Below are positions 1-9,507 of a stretch of 36,115 nt of DNA, piece by piece. Origin of the DNA: Cyclobacteriaceae bacterium (lineage in GTDB: Bacteria > Bacteroidota > Bacteroidia > Cytophagales > Cyclobacteriaceae). The first letter of the stretch is position 1; each line of letters begins with the position of its first letter. The translations under genes were made by a program, and so were the position numbers. Under the pieces are notes generated by a model, which ran no database searches, had not been told where the DNA came from, and saw only the letters and a list, made by a program, of their open reading frames with translations. The stretch spans positions 1 to 36,115 of the forward strand of contig JAOUKH010000010.1 in assembly GCA_029882685.1 (NCBI GenBank), in the 5' to 3' direction.

Positions 1-18
1 CACTACAACTAAACCTAC

Positions 19-3000
19 ATGATGCAGCACTTCCCAACCACACGTATCAAAACCCTATTCCTATTTAGTGCTTTTCTTTTCTTTTCATCCCTCACATTTG
101 CTCAGGATAACTCTGTAGCTATTGGGAGTACTACCACTAAAGCTGATGCTGTACTATGGCTAGTACCCAATGGACAGCAAGGGTTGATTTTGCCTGTTAC
201 TACTCGTTCTGGATTTGTGCCTTCTGAGAAGGGTATGGTAATTTATGATTCAAGTGACAACAAAGTGTATTATTGGAACGGAACAGCATGGACGGAAATT
301 GGCGGAGGATCTGGAGGAGGTACTGATCAGACATTGACTTATAATAGTGCCACAGGGGAATTAACGATAAGCGGAAGTGGTAGTACGGTTACATTGAGCA
401 TTAATGGTGATCTTACTGGGAATTTGAACAATGTTCAAATAGCGAATGGTGCAGTAACAACTACCGAAATATTGGATGGCACTGTTGCACTAGCTGATTT
501 GACTACTGTGGGGGCGGCTAATGGTGATATTCTTCAATTTAATGGTACAGCTTGGACAATAGTCCCCAATAGTGGTGGAACAGCATACACAGCAGGTACA
601 GGAATAAATGTTACTGGAACTGTAATTACCAACACGGGTGACACCGATGCTACTGATGATTTGGCACTTACTACTGTCCCCAATGCAGCAGGGGATATTT
701 CAGGGGATTTCAATAGTGGGCTTACTATTAATGCTAATGCCGTTACTTCTGCTGAAATTGCTGATGGTACTATTGTTAATGTAGACATTTCTGACGTAGC
801 TGCTTCGAAAGCAACAGTTACACCTACTGGTAATTTAGCTTCAACAGACGTGCAAAGTGCTTTAGTTGAACTTCAAACTGATATTGATGGTGCTGTAGGA
901 CTCCCTGCAACTACCGATGCACAAATAATAGTATCTAATGGCACAACTCCAACAGGGACTACAATGAGTGGCGATGCAACCATCTCCAATACAGGCGTAG
1001 TTACCATAGCTGCCAATGCGATTACATCTACTGAAATTACCGATGCAACCATTGTCGATGCTGACATTAGTGATGTAACTGCTTCGAAAGCAACAGTTAC
1101 ACCTACTGGTAATTTAGCTTCAACAGATGTGCAAAGTGCTTTAGTTGAACTTCAAACCGATATTGATGGTGCGGTAGGACTCCCTGCAACTACTGATTCA
1201 CAGATCATTGTTTCTAGTGGTACAACTCCAACAGGGGCTACAATGAGTGGTGATGCTACTATCTCTAACACAGGGGTAGTTACTATCACTGATGGAGCAA
1301 TATCTGGTGGAGTTGGGGGAAAAATTACAGATCTTTCAATTACTGCAGATGATATAACAGCCAACACCATTACTACTGGTAAAATTGCACCTAATGGAAC
1401 AACGCGTTCTCTTTTAGCTACAACTACTGCTGGAATTGTAAATTGGGTAGCTCCTACAGGAGATAATCAGGTATTGGGAAGTAATGGTGCAGGTGATTTA
1501 GTTTTTAGACCTGTTGTTGATGCAGCAACTGGCATCGCTGACCCTGGAACAGACGCTAATTTAGTTACAGAAGCAGCTGTAAGAGCAGCAATATCGGGAT
1601 CGACTTCACTACAAAGTGCCTATAATGGTGGAAATGCTATTCAATTAGCTGCTGCTGATAATATTTCCATCACCAAAAACGATGCATCTTCATTGCTTTA
1701 TTTGGATGAGGCAACTGGTAGAGTAGGAGTAGGAATATCAACACCCGAATCTAATCTACATGTGCTTTCAAATTCTGGTTCTCAATTAAAAGTAGGTCAT
1801 CCTAACCAACCAGCACGGGAGTGGATTTTTGGCGTAGATGCTGTTGCAGATTTCACTATTAAGAATGAAACAAGTGGAGAAGCGTTAAGAATATCGAGTG
1901 CTAATGCAGTAACTATTCCCAACTTGGGAGTAGGAATTGTTACCGCTGATGCAACAGGTTTGTTAAGTTCAGGGGCATTAACTTCTGCCGATATTCCTAA
2001 TTTAGATGCAGCTAAAATAACAACAGGAATCTTGCCGGTTGCTAGAGGTGGTACGGGCACTTCTAGCTTTGGAGCTAATGCTGTGATTTTTTCTGATGGC
2101 ACAAATTTAATTGGAGATGAAACAGGTTTATCTTTCACTAACTCTACCAATGCACTAAATGTAGGTGGTGACACGTATTTTAGAGATATAAACACCACTG
2201 GCACTACATTGGTTAGTATTGAGAATTCTGGAACAAATGGTTGGTTAAGAGTCTACACGAATGGTGCTGGTGATGGACAAATTTATCCAGCAGGTCAAAC
2301 ATTCCTTAGACAGACAACAACAACAACAACACCTCAGTTTTCGATTCAAAATTCAGGAACTGGCGATGTGGGTATGCGTTTTACTGGTCAGGCACAAACC
2401 ATTACCATGGGTGTTGACAATTCTGATTTAGATAAATTCAAAATTTCAGATAATACAACTTTGGGTACAAACGATAGATTGGTTATTGAAACAACAGGTC
2501 ATATAGGTATAAATACACCTGACCCAACATCTCAGTTGGAAATTACTACTGCAGATCAAACTGCATTGGAAGTTAGTGGCTCAAATACATGGGGGACAGC
2601 ACTTAACCTATATAATTCATCTTCAGGATCCACATGGAGAGTAATTACAGCAGGTTCTGCTCATCCTGATTTACCGTCAGGATCACTTGGCATTGGAGAT
2701 GCATTAGGCAATTATGGGTTTATTATGAATGGTTCAAATCTCACTACCTATTTGGCAGAAAGTACTTCTTCCAAAGTGGCTTTAGGTTTTATACCTACTG
2801 CTACAACAACTTATAAACTTGAATTGCCTAATAACACAACAGCTGGAATAGGAAGAGCTCGAGCTAATGCTTGGGTAACCTATTCGGACACAAGGGTAAA
2901 ATACAATCAAACTGAAATACATTATGGGCTGAAAGAACTACTACTATTAAAACCAAAGTTTTATCATCATCATAGCTCTAATGTTGAAGGTAATGAAATA

Positions 3001-3372
3001 ATAGTGAACAAAAATGATTATAGTGAGGAGATAGGGTTTGTAGCTCAAGAGGTATATGAAGTCATACCTGAAATAGTGAGTAAACCAGAAAATGAGCAAA
3101 TTGATTTATGGTCGATGGATTATGAAAAACTTACTCCAGTCATAGTCAAGGCCATACAAGAACTTAACCCAAAGGTAGAGCTGAACGATGATAATGTAAA
3201 AAAACTACTAATTATCTATCAAGAATTGGTCTCTAGAATAGAAAGTCAACAAAGTGAAATTAACCAGTTCAAAGCTGAGAATAAAGAAGCCAAAGCAAAC
3301 TATGATGAGCTAAGATCTGAAGTAAATCTGATAAAAGAATTATTAAGCATTGAAGCCAAAAAGAAGGATTAA
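19..3372 (+). CDS. Secreted tail-fibre-like protein with C-terminal S74 intramolecular chaperone
   Basis: A 1117-residue protein with a Sec-type signal peptide (hydrophobic residues 12-28, ending in FAQ). A long Thr/Ser/Asn/Gly-rich region follows, with low-complexity beta-type repeats like those of phage tail fibres and Bacteroidota surface proteins. The C-terminal ~160 residues match the peptidase S74 chaperone domain: S956-D957-x-R959-x-K961, then GFVAQEV and a DYEKLTPVIVKAIQEL segment. In the S74 family this domain helps a trimeric fibre fold and then cuts itself off just before the motif Ser, with Ser and the Lys five residues on as the dyad. Both are present here. A charged, coiled-coil-like tail (about 1055-1117) ends the protein. 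Residues about 239-428 contain a 93-residue tandem duplication. The partner and target are unknown. ATG at 19 and ATG at 22 are both possible starts. The gene is convergent with the UbiA-like gene. Confidence 0.85.
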   Translation: MMQHFPTTRIKTLFLFSAFLFFSSLTFAQDNSVAIGSTTTKADAVLWLVPNGQQGLILPVTTRSGFVPSEKGMVIYDSSDNKVYYWNGTAWTEIGGGSGGGTDQTLTYNSATGELTISGSGSTVTLSINGDLTGNLNNVQIANGAVTTTEILDGTVALADLTTVGAANGDILQFNGTAWTIVPNSGGTAYTAGTGINVTGTVITNTGDTDATDDLALTTVPNAAGDISGDFNSGLTINANAVTSAEIADGTIVNVDISDVAASKATVTPTGNLASTDVQSALVELQTDIDGAVGLPATTDAQIIVSNGTTPTGTTMSGDATISNTGVVTIAANAITSTEITDATIVDADISDVTASKATVTPTGNLASTDVQSALVELQTDIDGAVGLPATTDSQIIVSSGTTPTGATMSGDATISNTGVVTITDGAISGGVGGKITDLSITADDITANTITTGKIAPNGTTRSLLATTTAGIVNWVAPTGDNQVLGSNGAGDLVFRPVVDAATGIADPGTDANLVTEAAVRAAISGSTSLQSAYNGGNAIQLAAADNISITKNDASSLLYLDEATGRVGVGISTPESNLHVLSNSGSQLKVGHPNQPAREWIFGVDAVADFTIKNETSGEALRISSANAVTIPNLGVGIVTADATGLLSSGALTSADIPNLDAAKITTGILPVARGGTGTSSFGANAVIFSDGTNLIGDETGLSFTNSTNALNVGGDTYFRDINTTGTTLVSIENSGTNGWLRVYTNGAGDGQIYPAGQTFLRQTTTTTTPQFSIQNSGTGDVGMRFTGQAQTITMGVDNSDLDKFKISDNTTLGTNDRLVIETTGHIGINTPDPTSQLEITTADQTALEVSGSNTWGTALNLYNSSSGSTWRVITAGSAHPDLPSGSLGIGDALGNYGFIMNGSNLTTYLAESTSSKVALGFIPTATTTYKLELPNNTTAGIGRARANAWVTYSDTRVKYNQTEIHYGLKELLLLKPKFYHHHSSNVEGNEIIVNKNDYSEEIGFVAQEVYEVIPEIVSKPENEQIDLWSMDYEKLTPVIVKAIQELNPKVELNDDNVKKLLIIYQELVSRIESQQSEINQFKAENKEAKANYDELRSEVNLIKELLSIEAKKKD
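732..1302 (+). repeat. 279-bp tandem duplication inside the fibre gene
   Basis: Two near-identical copies with a 279-bp period (93 codons). For example, the stretch beginning gcttcgaaagcaacagttac occurs at 802 and again at 1081. Flanking sequence from 732 aligns with 1011, so the similarity spans slightly more than two full periods. The reading frame is kept. Differences are scattered and mostly look synonymous, as expected for an older duplication of a structural repeat. It lengthens the presumed fibre shaft. Confidence 0.85.
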
Positions 3373-3395
3373 TGCTTCATTATGATAGATTATGT

Positions 3396-4241
3396 TTACA
3401 TCCAATACCTCACAACGATAAATATTGAAGTAGCCAAGAAGTAGACTATCATATAAAATCGTCTAAAAGAGAAAAGATCAATACTGGCATCCAATTTCCA
3501 ATAAATCACCACTAATAGAACTGAAATGAGGTAGGGAACAAACATTATTGCAGAAATAACTTCCACTGCAAAAAGTCCTCCTAAATATAGGTGTGCACCA
3601 ATAAAAATAAAGAAGAAAACACGTTTCGCATTCCTCACATTAAGGTAAACAGCAGTAGTATTTAATCCTGCCATACGATCTGAGTCATGATCGATAATTT
3701 CATGCCATAAGTGTCCAGCACCAAATAGAAAAGCATAAAATAATGAAATCAAAAATGATGAAGTGTTGAAGTTTGAAAACGCCAAATACCCTAAATGGAA
3801 ATGGAATACTTGTGCCACTATGGCTAATAATATTCCAAATGATGGAATTCCCTTAATTGCAATTAATGGATTAACATATATTATCCAGAGAAAAAAAATT
3901 ATTACAGCGGGATAAAAAATATTTTGGTTCAAATACCATGCACAGGAAATACTCAAAACTAGTAGAGTTATTCCCAAATATAGGTACAATGATTTATTTC
4001 GAATCATGCGTAAACTAACCAATCGTGTATTATCACTATCTTGATTCCATCCAAAATAGGCGTTGAAAGCATAAATAGACACACCTCCTAATAAACAAAT
4101 TACCGCAAGTACAACTAATTCAACAAAAATAGCCCCCAAAACTATTTCTTGTAATGCAAATACACATCCAATAAATACAAATCCAAGTTTGGGTACAATT
4201 TCCTTTACTCTAAATGCATTAAAGTACTTAACCACCATCAT
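3396..4241 (-). CDS. UbiA-like membrane prenyltransferase family protein (aberrant first motif)
   Basis: A 281-residue polytopic membrane protein with about eight hydrophobic segments. The second UbiA-type acidic motif is visible as D184-x-D186-x-D188 followed by RMAGLNTTAV, close to the family DxxxDxxxGxxT pattern. The first motif, normally NDxxDxxxD, reads N60-A61-x-x-G64-x-x-x-D68, so two of its three aspartates are missing. UbiA enzymes transfer polyprenyl chains to aromatic or sugar-phosphate acceptors using Mg2+ held by these aspartates, so activity is uncertain. Its ATG follows the stop codon of the upstream TMTC-like gene with no gap, which implies co-transcription. The substrate cannot be named. 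Family assignment is fairly sure; function is not. Confidence 0.6.
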   Translation of the reverse strand: MMVVKYFNAFRVKEIVPKLGFVFIGCVFALQEIVLGAIFVELVVLAVICLLGGVSIYAFNAYFGWNQDSDNTRLVSLRMIRNKSLYLYLGITLLVLSISCAWYLNQNIFYPAVIIFFLWIIYVNPLIAIKGIPSFGILLAIVAQVFHFHLGYLAFSNFNTSSFLISLFYAFLFGAGHLWHEIIDHDSDRMAGLNTTAVYLNVRNAKRVFFFIFIGAHLYLGGLFAVEVISAIMFVPYLISVLLVVIYWKLDASIDLFSFRRFYMIVYFLATSIFIVVRYWM

Positions 4242-5933
4242 CTATTTGTTCAACAAATTTTTCAGTCGACTAAAATTGTCGTTAAACATTTTATTTTGGG
4301 GTTGTAGTATTTTTGCCTTTTCAAGATCTTTATATGCCTCAATACTATCGCCTAAGAAAATTTTTACTAACCCCCTATTGTTAAAAGCTGGCGCCAAACT
4401 AGAATCTAGTGATAGAACTATGTTGTAATCTTGTAACGCTTCTTGATATGCTCCTTGCTGTTTGTAAACATTTCCCCTGTTAAAATAACTAATATGGCTT
4501 TTTGGGTTATACTCAATCGATTTTGTAAAATGGTTTTTTGCAGTTTTTTCATTTCCTGCTTCAAAGTATATATTACCTAATGCGTTGTAAACATAATCGT
4601 TCTCTTCATAAATTTTAAGAGAGTTATGATACTCAATAACAGCGTTTTCTATTCGTCCAGCATCAGCATAAGCATCTCCGAGTTTCATGTAAGCAAAATA
4701 CAAATTTGGATTTACTTTGATAGTGCTTTTCCATAGTGTGATACTGTTTTTCCAATCGGATATTCTATCATTATTGATCTTAGCAAAAGCCAAAATGACA
4801 AACAAAAAAACAAATATTGATACATATTTTATAGTATCATGTTTTTTGAAAGCAGTAATGATAACAACTATGAACATGAAAAGTCCTGTTGATGCCAAAT
4901 AAAAATATCGTTCAGCAACAATCGGATATCCAGAAGGAATAACTCTAATTACTGGTCCAATCACCATGAAAAACAACATAATTCCTAAAAAATAATAGAA
5001 TGCTTTTTTTCTATATTTTATAACTAACGAAATAATAGCAATCACTATTATTGCTCCTATCCAATATTCCATGTTAATTATATTATTCCCTTTATAAGGA
5101 TAGGCATGAAAATTTGTAAGGTTATGAGGGAAAATAGCATGAAACAGATAGTAGCCTAAAGAATATAAGGCTAAGACTATTTTTTCAAGAATTGTATATC
5201 CAAAAGGTTCAACATCAAAAGGATTTACCCTCAATGCTGATATCAATCCACTAGCAAATAATGCCCCTGATATTAAAAAATAATGTATCTTATTCAAGAA
5301 AAAATTTAGTGTGATCTTATTATAATAATAGTAGTCTAATACAATTAACACTGCTGGAAATGTTAATGCAGTTGGTTTAGATAGACTACTAAAAACAAAC
5401 ATTAAAAATGTTAAATATAATAGTTTAACATTTTTGCTAGTTAGATAATTTATGTACCAGATCAACCCTGATAAATAAAAAAAAGAAAATAGTAAATCCT
5501 TTCTACTACTAATCCATGCTACCGTTTCCACATTCAAAGGATGAATGGCAAATAATAAAGTTACAATAGTCGCTGACCATCTATTGCCAACTATCTTCAA
5601 AATCAGAACAAACACTAATGCACTATTCAATAGATGGATTACCAGATTAGTAAGGTGATAGCCAAAAGGATTTAATTGATATACCTTATAATCTACTGCA
5701 TATGATAGCAACGTTAGTGGTGTATAGAGTCCAACCTGAAATGAAGTGAAAAATATTTTTATATTTTCAATACTAATATTTTTTATACTTTCATTGTTAA
5801 GCACATATAAATCATCATCCCAATTTGTAAAATCATTATTACAAACTCTGAAAAGAACAAGAGCCACAATAGCAAGAATGGTTAAAAGGAACCAATAATC
5901 AATTTTTGAAAGTTTTACGGTTTTAAGTGTCAT
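4242..5933 (-). CDS. TMTC-like membrane glycosyltransferase with C-terminal TPRs
   Basis: A 563-residue protein. The N-terminal ~400 residues hold many membrane spans and GT-C-type features: an acidic W38-D39-D40-D41 cluster in the first large loop, and a later HPLNVETVAWISSRKDLL segment typical of TMTC/DUF1736 proteins. The last ~140 residues form about four tetratricopeptide repeats, including copies around YMKLGDAYADAG, YNALGNIYFEAG and YFNRGNVYKQQG. Eukaryotic TMTCs are O-mannosyltransferases using dolichyl-phosphate-mannose. Bacterial relatives are largely uncharacterised, so transfer of a sugar from a polyprenyl-phosphate donor onto a periplasmic or surface target is an inference. It is the first gene of a two-gene unit with the UbiA-like gene and is divergent from the oxygenase gene at 6037. 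Confidence 0.75.
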   Translation of the reverse strand: MTLKTVKLSKIDYWFLLTILAIVALVLFRVCNNDFTNWDDDLYVLNNESIKNISIENIKIFFTSFQVGLYTPLTLLSYAVDYKVYQLNPFGYHLTNLVIHLLNSALVFVLILKIVGNRWSATIVTLLFAIHPLNVETVAWISSRKDLLFSFFYLSGLIWYINYLTSKNVKLLYLTFLMFVFSSLSKPTALTFPAVLIVLDYYYYNKITLNFFLNKIHYFLISGALFASGLISALRVNPFDVEPFGYTILEKIVLALYSLGYYLFHAIFPHNLTNFHAYPYKGNNIINMEYWIGAIIVIAIISLVIKYRKKAFYYFLGIMLFFMVIGPVIRVIPSGYPIVAERYFYLASTGLFMFIVVIITAFKKHDTIKYVSIFVFLFVILAFAKINNDRISDWKNSITLWKSTIKVNPNLYFAYMKLGDAYADAGRIENAVIEYHNSLKIYEENDYVYNALGNIYFEAGNEKTAKNHFTKSIEYNPKSHISYFNRGNVYKQQGAYQEALQDYNIVLSLDSSLAPAFNNRGLVKIFLGDSIEAYKDLEKAKILQPQNKMFNDNFSRLKNLLNK

Positions 5934-6036
5934 CTTTTCTTTTTGGTCATAATATTATAGCTCTCTATATACTAATATTCTTCTTTAGTCATTAAATGAA
6001 TTTATCACTTCTTACTATTTATAAAAAAAAGAGGTA

Positions 6037-6990
6037 ATGACTTTGATTCATATAGTTTACAAATTTCTTCCATTTAAGAACCTTTTTGTTGCTCTCATTA
6101 TTTTGTGTAGTTTCAAGCATCTACCAAAAGTATTAAAATCATATTATATCCAAAATATGAACCATCCAATTTCATCAAATATTATGACCCAAAATATTTT
6201 TGGGGATTGGTCATCAAGTAATAACCTAAAAATTCAGCAAAACCCTTTTCCACATGTTGTAATTGATGATTTTTTAGATGTTGAAATTGTTAACAAAATA
6301 AACAACTTCTTTCCTTCTGTAGATAATAAATGGATTAGTTACATCCATTATAATGAGAAGAAATTTGGATTAAGTGATCCGCAATTTATACCTGAAAATA
6401 TACTTGAGTTGATCAATGAACTAAGTTCAAAGGAATTTTGCAATAAGTTAAGTGATATAATTGGCATTAAAGGGTTAGTAGCCGACCCTTTACTCGAAGG
6501 AGGGGGGCTCCATCAAACTTTTCGTGGAGGCTTTTTAAATATTCACTCAGATTTCAGTGTACACCCTCGTAATCATAATCTTAAACGACAAATCAACCTA
6601 CTCCTATATTTCAATAAAGACTGGTTGCCTGAATACTATGGAGAGTTAGAACTATGGGACGAAAGTTTAGAAAAATGTCACGTAAAAATTGCTCCTCAAT
6701 TTAATCGTTGTGTGATATTCAAAACAGATGAAAAATCTTTTCATGGTAGTCCAATACCTTTAAATTGTCCTGAAAATGTAAGTCGTAAATCTATTGCTTT
6801 ATATTACTATACTAATGAGTTAAAAAATCCTGTATCAGGATACACCAACTACAGAACTAGAAAAGGAGATGGTAAAAATGGAATTCTCATCTTTTTGGAT
6901 AACAAACTATTGCATGTGTACTCTTTTTTAAGAAACAAAATGGATTTAAAAGATAGTTTAGTCAGTAGGTTTTTAAGAATATTTAAATAA
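6037..6990 (+). CDS. 2-oxoglutarate/Fe(II)-dependent oxygenase (prolyl-4-hydroxylase-like)
   Basis: A 317-residue protein whose core is a 2OG-FeII_Oxy (P4Hc) domain. The iron triad is visible as H170-x-D172 in FLNIHSDFS and H236 in SFHGSP. R250 in SRKSIALYYYT fits the 2-oxoglutarate carboxylate-binding position. The family hydroxylates protein or small-molecule substrates at the cost of 2OG and O2; the substrate here is unknown. The first ~40 residues are hydrophobic/basic and not part of the fold. Either they form a membrane anchor or the true start is the ATG at 6157 or 6184, which would give a cytosolic protein of ~270 residues. Divergent from the TMTC-like gene (103 bp apart) and convergent with the DUF2400 gene. 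Confidence 0.8.
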   Translation: MTLIHIVYKFLPFKNLFVALIILCSFKHLPKVLKSYYIQNMNHPISSNIMTQNIFGDWSSSNNLKIQQNPFPHVVIDDFLDVEIVNKINNFFPSVDNKWISYIHYNEKKFGLSDPQFIPENILELINELSSKEFCNKLSDIIGIKGLVADPLLEGGGLHQTFRGGFLNIHSDFSVHPRNHNLKRQINLLLYFNKDWLPEYYGELELWDESLEKCHVKIAPQFNRCVIFKTDEKSFHGSPIPLNCPENVSRKSIALYYYTNELKNPVSGYTNYRTRKGDGKNGILIFLDNKLLHVYSFLRNKMDLKDSLVSRFLRIFK

Positions 6991-7017
6991 AAAACTAATA
7001 CATCTAAATAAGAAACA

Positions 7018-7782
7018 TTATGATGTAACCCCCATCCCGAAAAGTGCAAAATCGTACTTTACAGGATCATGTGGGTCGAAATGCTTTAATGTATTGGTTA
7101 ATTCTGTAGCTGCCCTCCAATCGGTAGGTTTTCGCTTTAGCAAACCTAATTGTTTTGCTACTCGCTCCACATGCACATCCAAAGGGCAAACTAATTGATG
7201 AGGCTTTATTGCATTCCATAATCCAAAATCCACACCACTATCATCTTTTCTTACCATCCATCGCAAATACATGTTCAATCGTTTGCAGGCTGATTTTCTA
7301 ACTGGAGTAGCAATATGCTTTCGAGTACGGTCAGGAGCAAATTCCAAGCTAAAAAATAGGTCATGAAAATGAACTAACCCTTTTTCAACAGAATCATCAT
7401 TGTCGGTCATGCCCTCTGTAAAACCAGTTTCTAATGACTCATGTTTTGAATAAAACCAGTTTAAGAAATGAATAAAATACAATACATCGGTACCATTGAA
7501 CGTACGGTGCTTAAAGTTTTCAAATGCTATTAAATCTTTTTCTGAGTGATGCAGGATAAATTGATGAGGATCATTATCCATCAATTGCAAGAGCTCAGTA
7601 CATTTATTAATAATAGTTTTTCGCTGACCCCACGCTAGTACAGCCGCAAAAAAACCTGCAATTTCTATATCCTGTTTTTTCAAAAACCGATGTGGGATTT
7701 GAATTGGATCGTTCTCAATAAAATTAGGACGATTAAATTGATCAAATTTTTCTTCCAGAAGTTCGAATAACTTTCTATTCAT
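7018..7782 (-). CDS. TIGR02757/DUF2400 family protein
   Basis: A conserved protein of about 254 residues. It carries the family's C-terminal block: KRLNMYLRWMVRKDD, then CPLDVHVERVAKQLGLL and DPVKYDFALFGMGV. DUF2400 proteins occur in Bacteroidota and some Campylobacterota and have no settled function. The helical arrangement with a CPLDVHVERVA helix resembles HhH-GPD-type DNA glycosylases, but that link is only suggestive. I chose the ATG at 7782, which leaves 14 bp after the LysM gene. A TTG at 7800 would overlap that gene's stop by 3 nt and add six residues. It is last in the minus-strand run DUF4905 - LysM - DUF2400. Confidence 0.85.
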   Translation of the reverse strand: MNRKLFELLEEKFDQFNRPNFIENDPIQIPHRFLKKQDIEIAGFFAAVLAWGQRKTIINKCTELLQLMDNDPHQFILHHSEKDLIAFENFKHRTFNGTDVLYFIHFLNWFYSKHESLETGFTEGMTDNDDSVEKGLVHFHDLFFSLEFAPDRTRKHIATPVRKSACKRLNMYLRWMVRKDDSGVDFGLWNAIKPHQLVCPLDVHVERVAKQLGLLKRKPTDWRAATELTNTLKHFDPHDPVKYDFALFGMGVTS

Positions 7783-7796
7783 AGCTATTGAAAGTA

Positions 7797-8837
7797 TCAA
7801 GGCATATAGCTCACCTCAACACGGAATCGCTTGTCAAGTGCCCCCAAGCGGTCGTATGCAGCTTTCGATACTTTAATAAGTATTTTATTGTTATCACCCG
7901 TATCAGGAATACGTCCGATAACTCGAACTATCACCATCTGGTTGTTCATTTCATTACGCACCTTCATAATTGTACCTACCTTAGCTGAAGAATGCAATGC
8001 AAGAAATTTTCTAGTTTCAGTAGTTTCATCAATTAACTCTGCCAAACCCGTTTGTACAATCTCAATAAAGCCACTTATATTTTTTACTCTTCGAGGTTTA
8101 TCGTCCTCAAATACTTCAATCGATTCTGTTTTTTTCTTCTCTTTCTCTTCTGTTTTTTCAGTCTTATTATTTACTTTCTCTGTAGTTATATCAGAAGTTG
8201 TGTTTACAACAGTTTTATTATTAGTTGACACATTATTCTTTCTATTCCCCTTTTTAACATCTTCACCAACTATTAATTTTTGCCCTACACTCAAGACATT
8301 ACTAGACATCTTATTCCATTTCATTAAATCTTCAGTACTTACTCCATATTGCCTTGAAATAGCGTATAAGGTTTCTTTCTTTTTTACTATGTGAACTTTC
8401 TTACCAATTAACGCAGATGAATCAATAGATGAACCCTCTTTTTTTCCAGAATTTCTAATTTTAAGTTTTTCCCCTACATCAAGTGAATTGCTTGACCTTT
8501 TATTCCATTTTTTAATGTCCTCAACAGTGACATTATACATTTTAGAAATACTATAAAATGTTTCTTTTTCTTTTACTATGTGAATCCTGTCTTTTGTATT
8601 TTCATTAGTAAGCAGCTTAGGAATCCTTACTTTTTGACCGATACTTAAACCTTCTTCAACACCTTTATTTACCGCAATGATGCTTTTAATTGGCACATTA
8701 TAACTCCTTGACAGGCTGTATAACGTTTCTTTTTTCTTTACTTCGTGAATAATATAAGTATCATCACTTTGTGCAAATAGCCCCCCAATACACCAAAAAA
8801 TAAATAATAGTGTTATTACACCTTTCAGATTCTTCAC
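7797..8837 (-). CDS. Secreted protein with three LysM domains and an RlpA-like C-terminal domain
   Basis: A 346-residue protein with a signal peptide (about residues 1-22, ending in LFAQ). It has three LysM peptidoglycan-binding domains: about 27-72 (YIIHEVKKKETLYSLSRSYN), 83-128 and 147-192. A Lys/Glu/Thr-rich linker (about 195-245) follows. The last ~100 residues contain RKFLALHSSAKVGTIMKVRN and VIVRVIGRIPDTGDNNKILI, matching the double-psi beta-barrel (RlpA-like) family. Expected location is the periplasm, bound to cell wall. The catalytic Asp of true RlpA lytic transglycosylases is not clearly identifiable, so it may only bind glycan. It starts with GTG, and the 4-nt GTGA overlaps the stop of the DUF4905 gene, indicating translational coupling. 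Confidence 0.85.
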   Translation of the reverse strand: MKNLKGVITLLFIFWCIGGLFAQSDDTYIIHEVKKKETLYSLSRSYNVPIKSIIAVNKGVEEGLSIGQKVRIPKLLTNENTKDRIHIVKEKETFYSISKMYNVTVEDIKKWNKRSSNSLDVGEKLKIRNSGKKEGSSIDSSALIGKKVHIVKKKETLYAISRQYGVSTEDLMKWNKMSSNVLSVGQKLIVGEDVKKGNRKNNVSTNNKTVVNTTSDITTEKVNNKTEKTEEKEKKKTESIEVFEDDKPRRVKNISGFIEIVQTGLAELIDETTETRKFLALHSSAKVGTIMKVRNEMNNQMVIVRVIGRIPDTGDNNKILIKVSKAAYDRLGALDKRFRVEVSYMP

Positions 8838-9490
8838 AGTTTATAAATTTTTAATTCGATTTTGTTCTTTATCGCTATCAAACAGTTATTGACTTGAAAA
8901 AATGTTTGCATCCCAACTTTACTCAACCCTTCGCCTAATTTTTCTCGTTCAACTTCTTCACCTTCCAAATTCAGTATCAGTAAAAAATTGACTAACTCTT
9001 CTTCGTTATAAATATAATAAGAAATAGCAATAGCTGAATGAGTTTGTAAGTAATCGATAGCTTTTACGGTTTTATCAGCACAATGTTGTTCTACAAAGTG
9101 TGCAACTTTATCAAAATTTACCGACCCTTCCACATAATGAAACGGCAATTTTAGCAACTTATTTTTCTCAAATTCTTTAAATTCATTTAGTTCGTTAACT
9201 ACTTCCTTAGTTTCAATATCTACAACAATTATTTTTTTTGATTGAGGATTCTCTTCATCTGTGAAATAATTAAGGTATAATCGTTCTTCATCAATAGCGA
9301 GTAAATTAATCCACCAAGCTTCCTCAAACTCAATATTTTTCCAGAGCCATTCTTCTTTTTCTAGATCATAAATTGAAAATAGCACCTTCTTATTTTCTTC
9401 ATCACGTATTTCGATGGCCATTATTGCACCCGAAGTACTCAATTCAATATTCCATATTGTTCCCGAAATTAGTTCAGAAATATTTTTCAC
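8834..9490 (-). CDS. DUF4905 family protein
   Basis: A 218-residue soluble protein rich in beta strands and acidic residues, with no signal peptide. It shows the DUF4905 features of an early IWNIELS segment and a tandem Trp EEAWWINLLAI block; the repeated strand pattern suggests a small propeller-like fold. Function is unknown. The best start is GTG at 9490. An ATG three bases upstream is in another frame and is followed at once by a stop. The gene begins 18 bp downstream of the MITE-like element, so its promoter may lie in or beyond that element. Its stop overlaps the LysM gene start by 4 nt, making it the first gene of the operon. Confidence 0.7.
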   Translation of the reverse strand: MKNISELISGTIWNIELSTSGAIMAIEIRDEENKKVLFSIYDLEKEEWLWKNIEFEEAWWINLLAIDEERLYLNYFTDEENPQSKKIIVVDIETKEVVNELNEFKEFEKNKLLKLPFHYVEGSVNFDKVAHFVEQHCADKTVKAIDYLQTHSAIAISYYIYNEEELVNFLLILNLEGEEVEREKLGEGLSKVGMQTFFQVNNCLIAIKNKIELKIYKL

Positions 9491-9507
9491 ATTTTTTATT
9501 TAAAACC

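Noticed and set aside
534-2204. Long minus-strand open frames under the fibre gene
   Set aside because: They are shadows of the repetitive Thr/Ser-rich plus-strand gene, and their Val/Ala/Ser-rich translations mirror its codons.
8100-8280. Lys/Glu/Thr-rich low-complexity stretch that looked like a simple-sequence repeat
   Set aside because: It is the coded linker between the LysM domains and the C-terminal barrel; no exact repeat unit is present.
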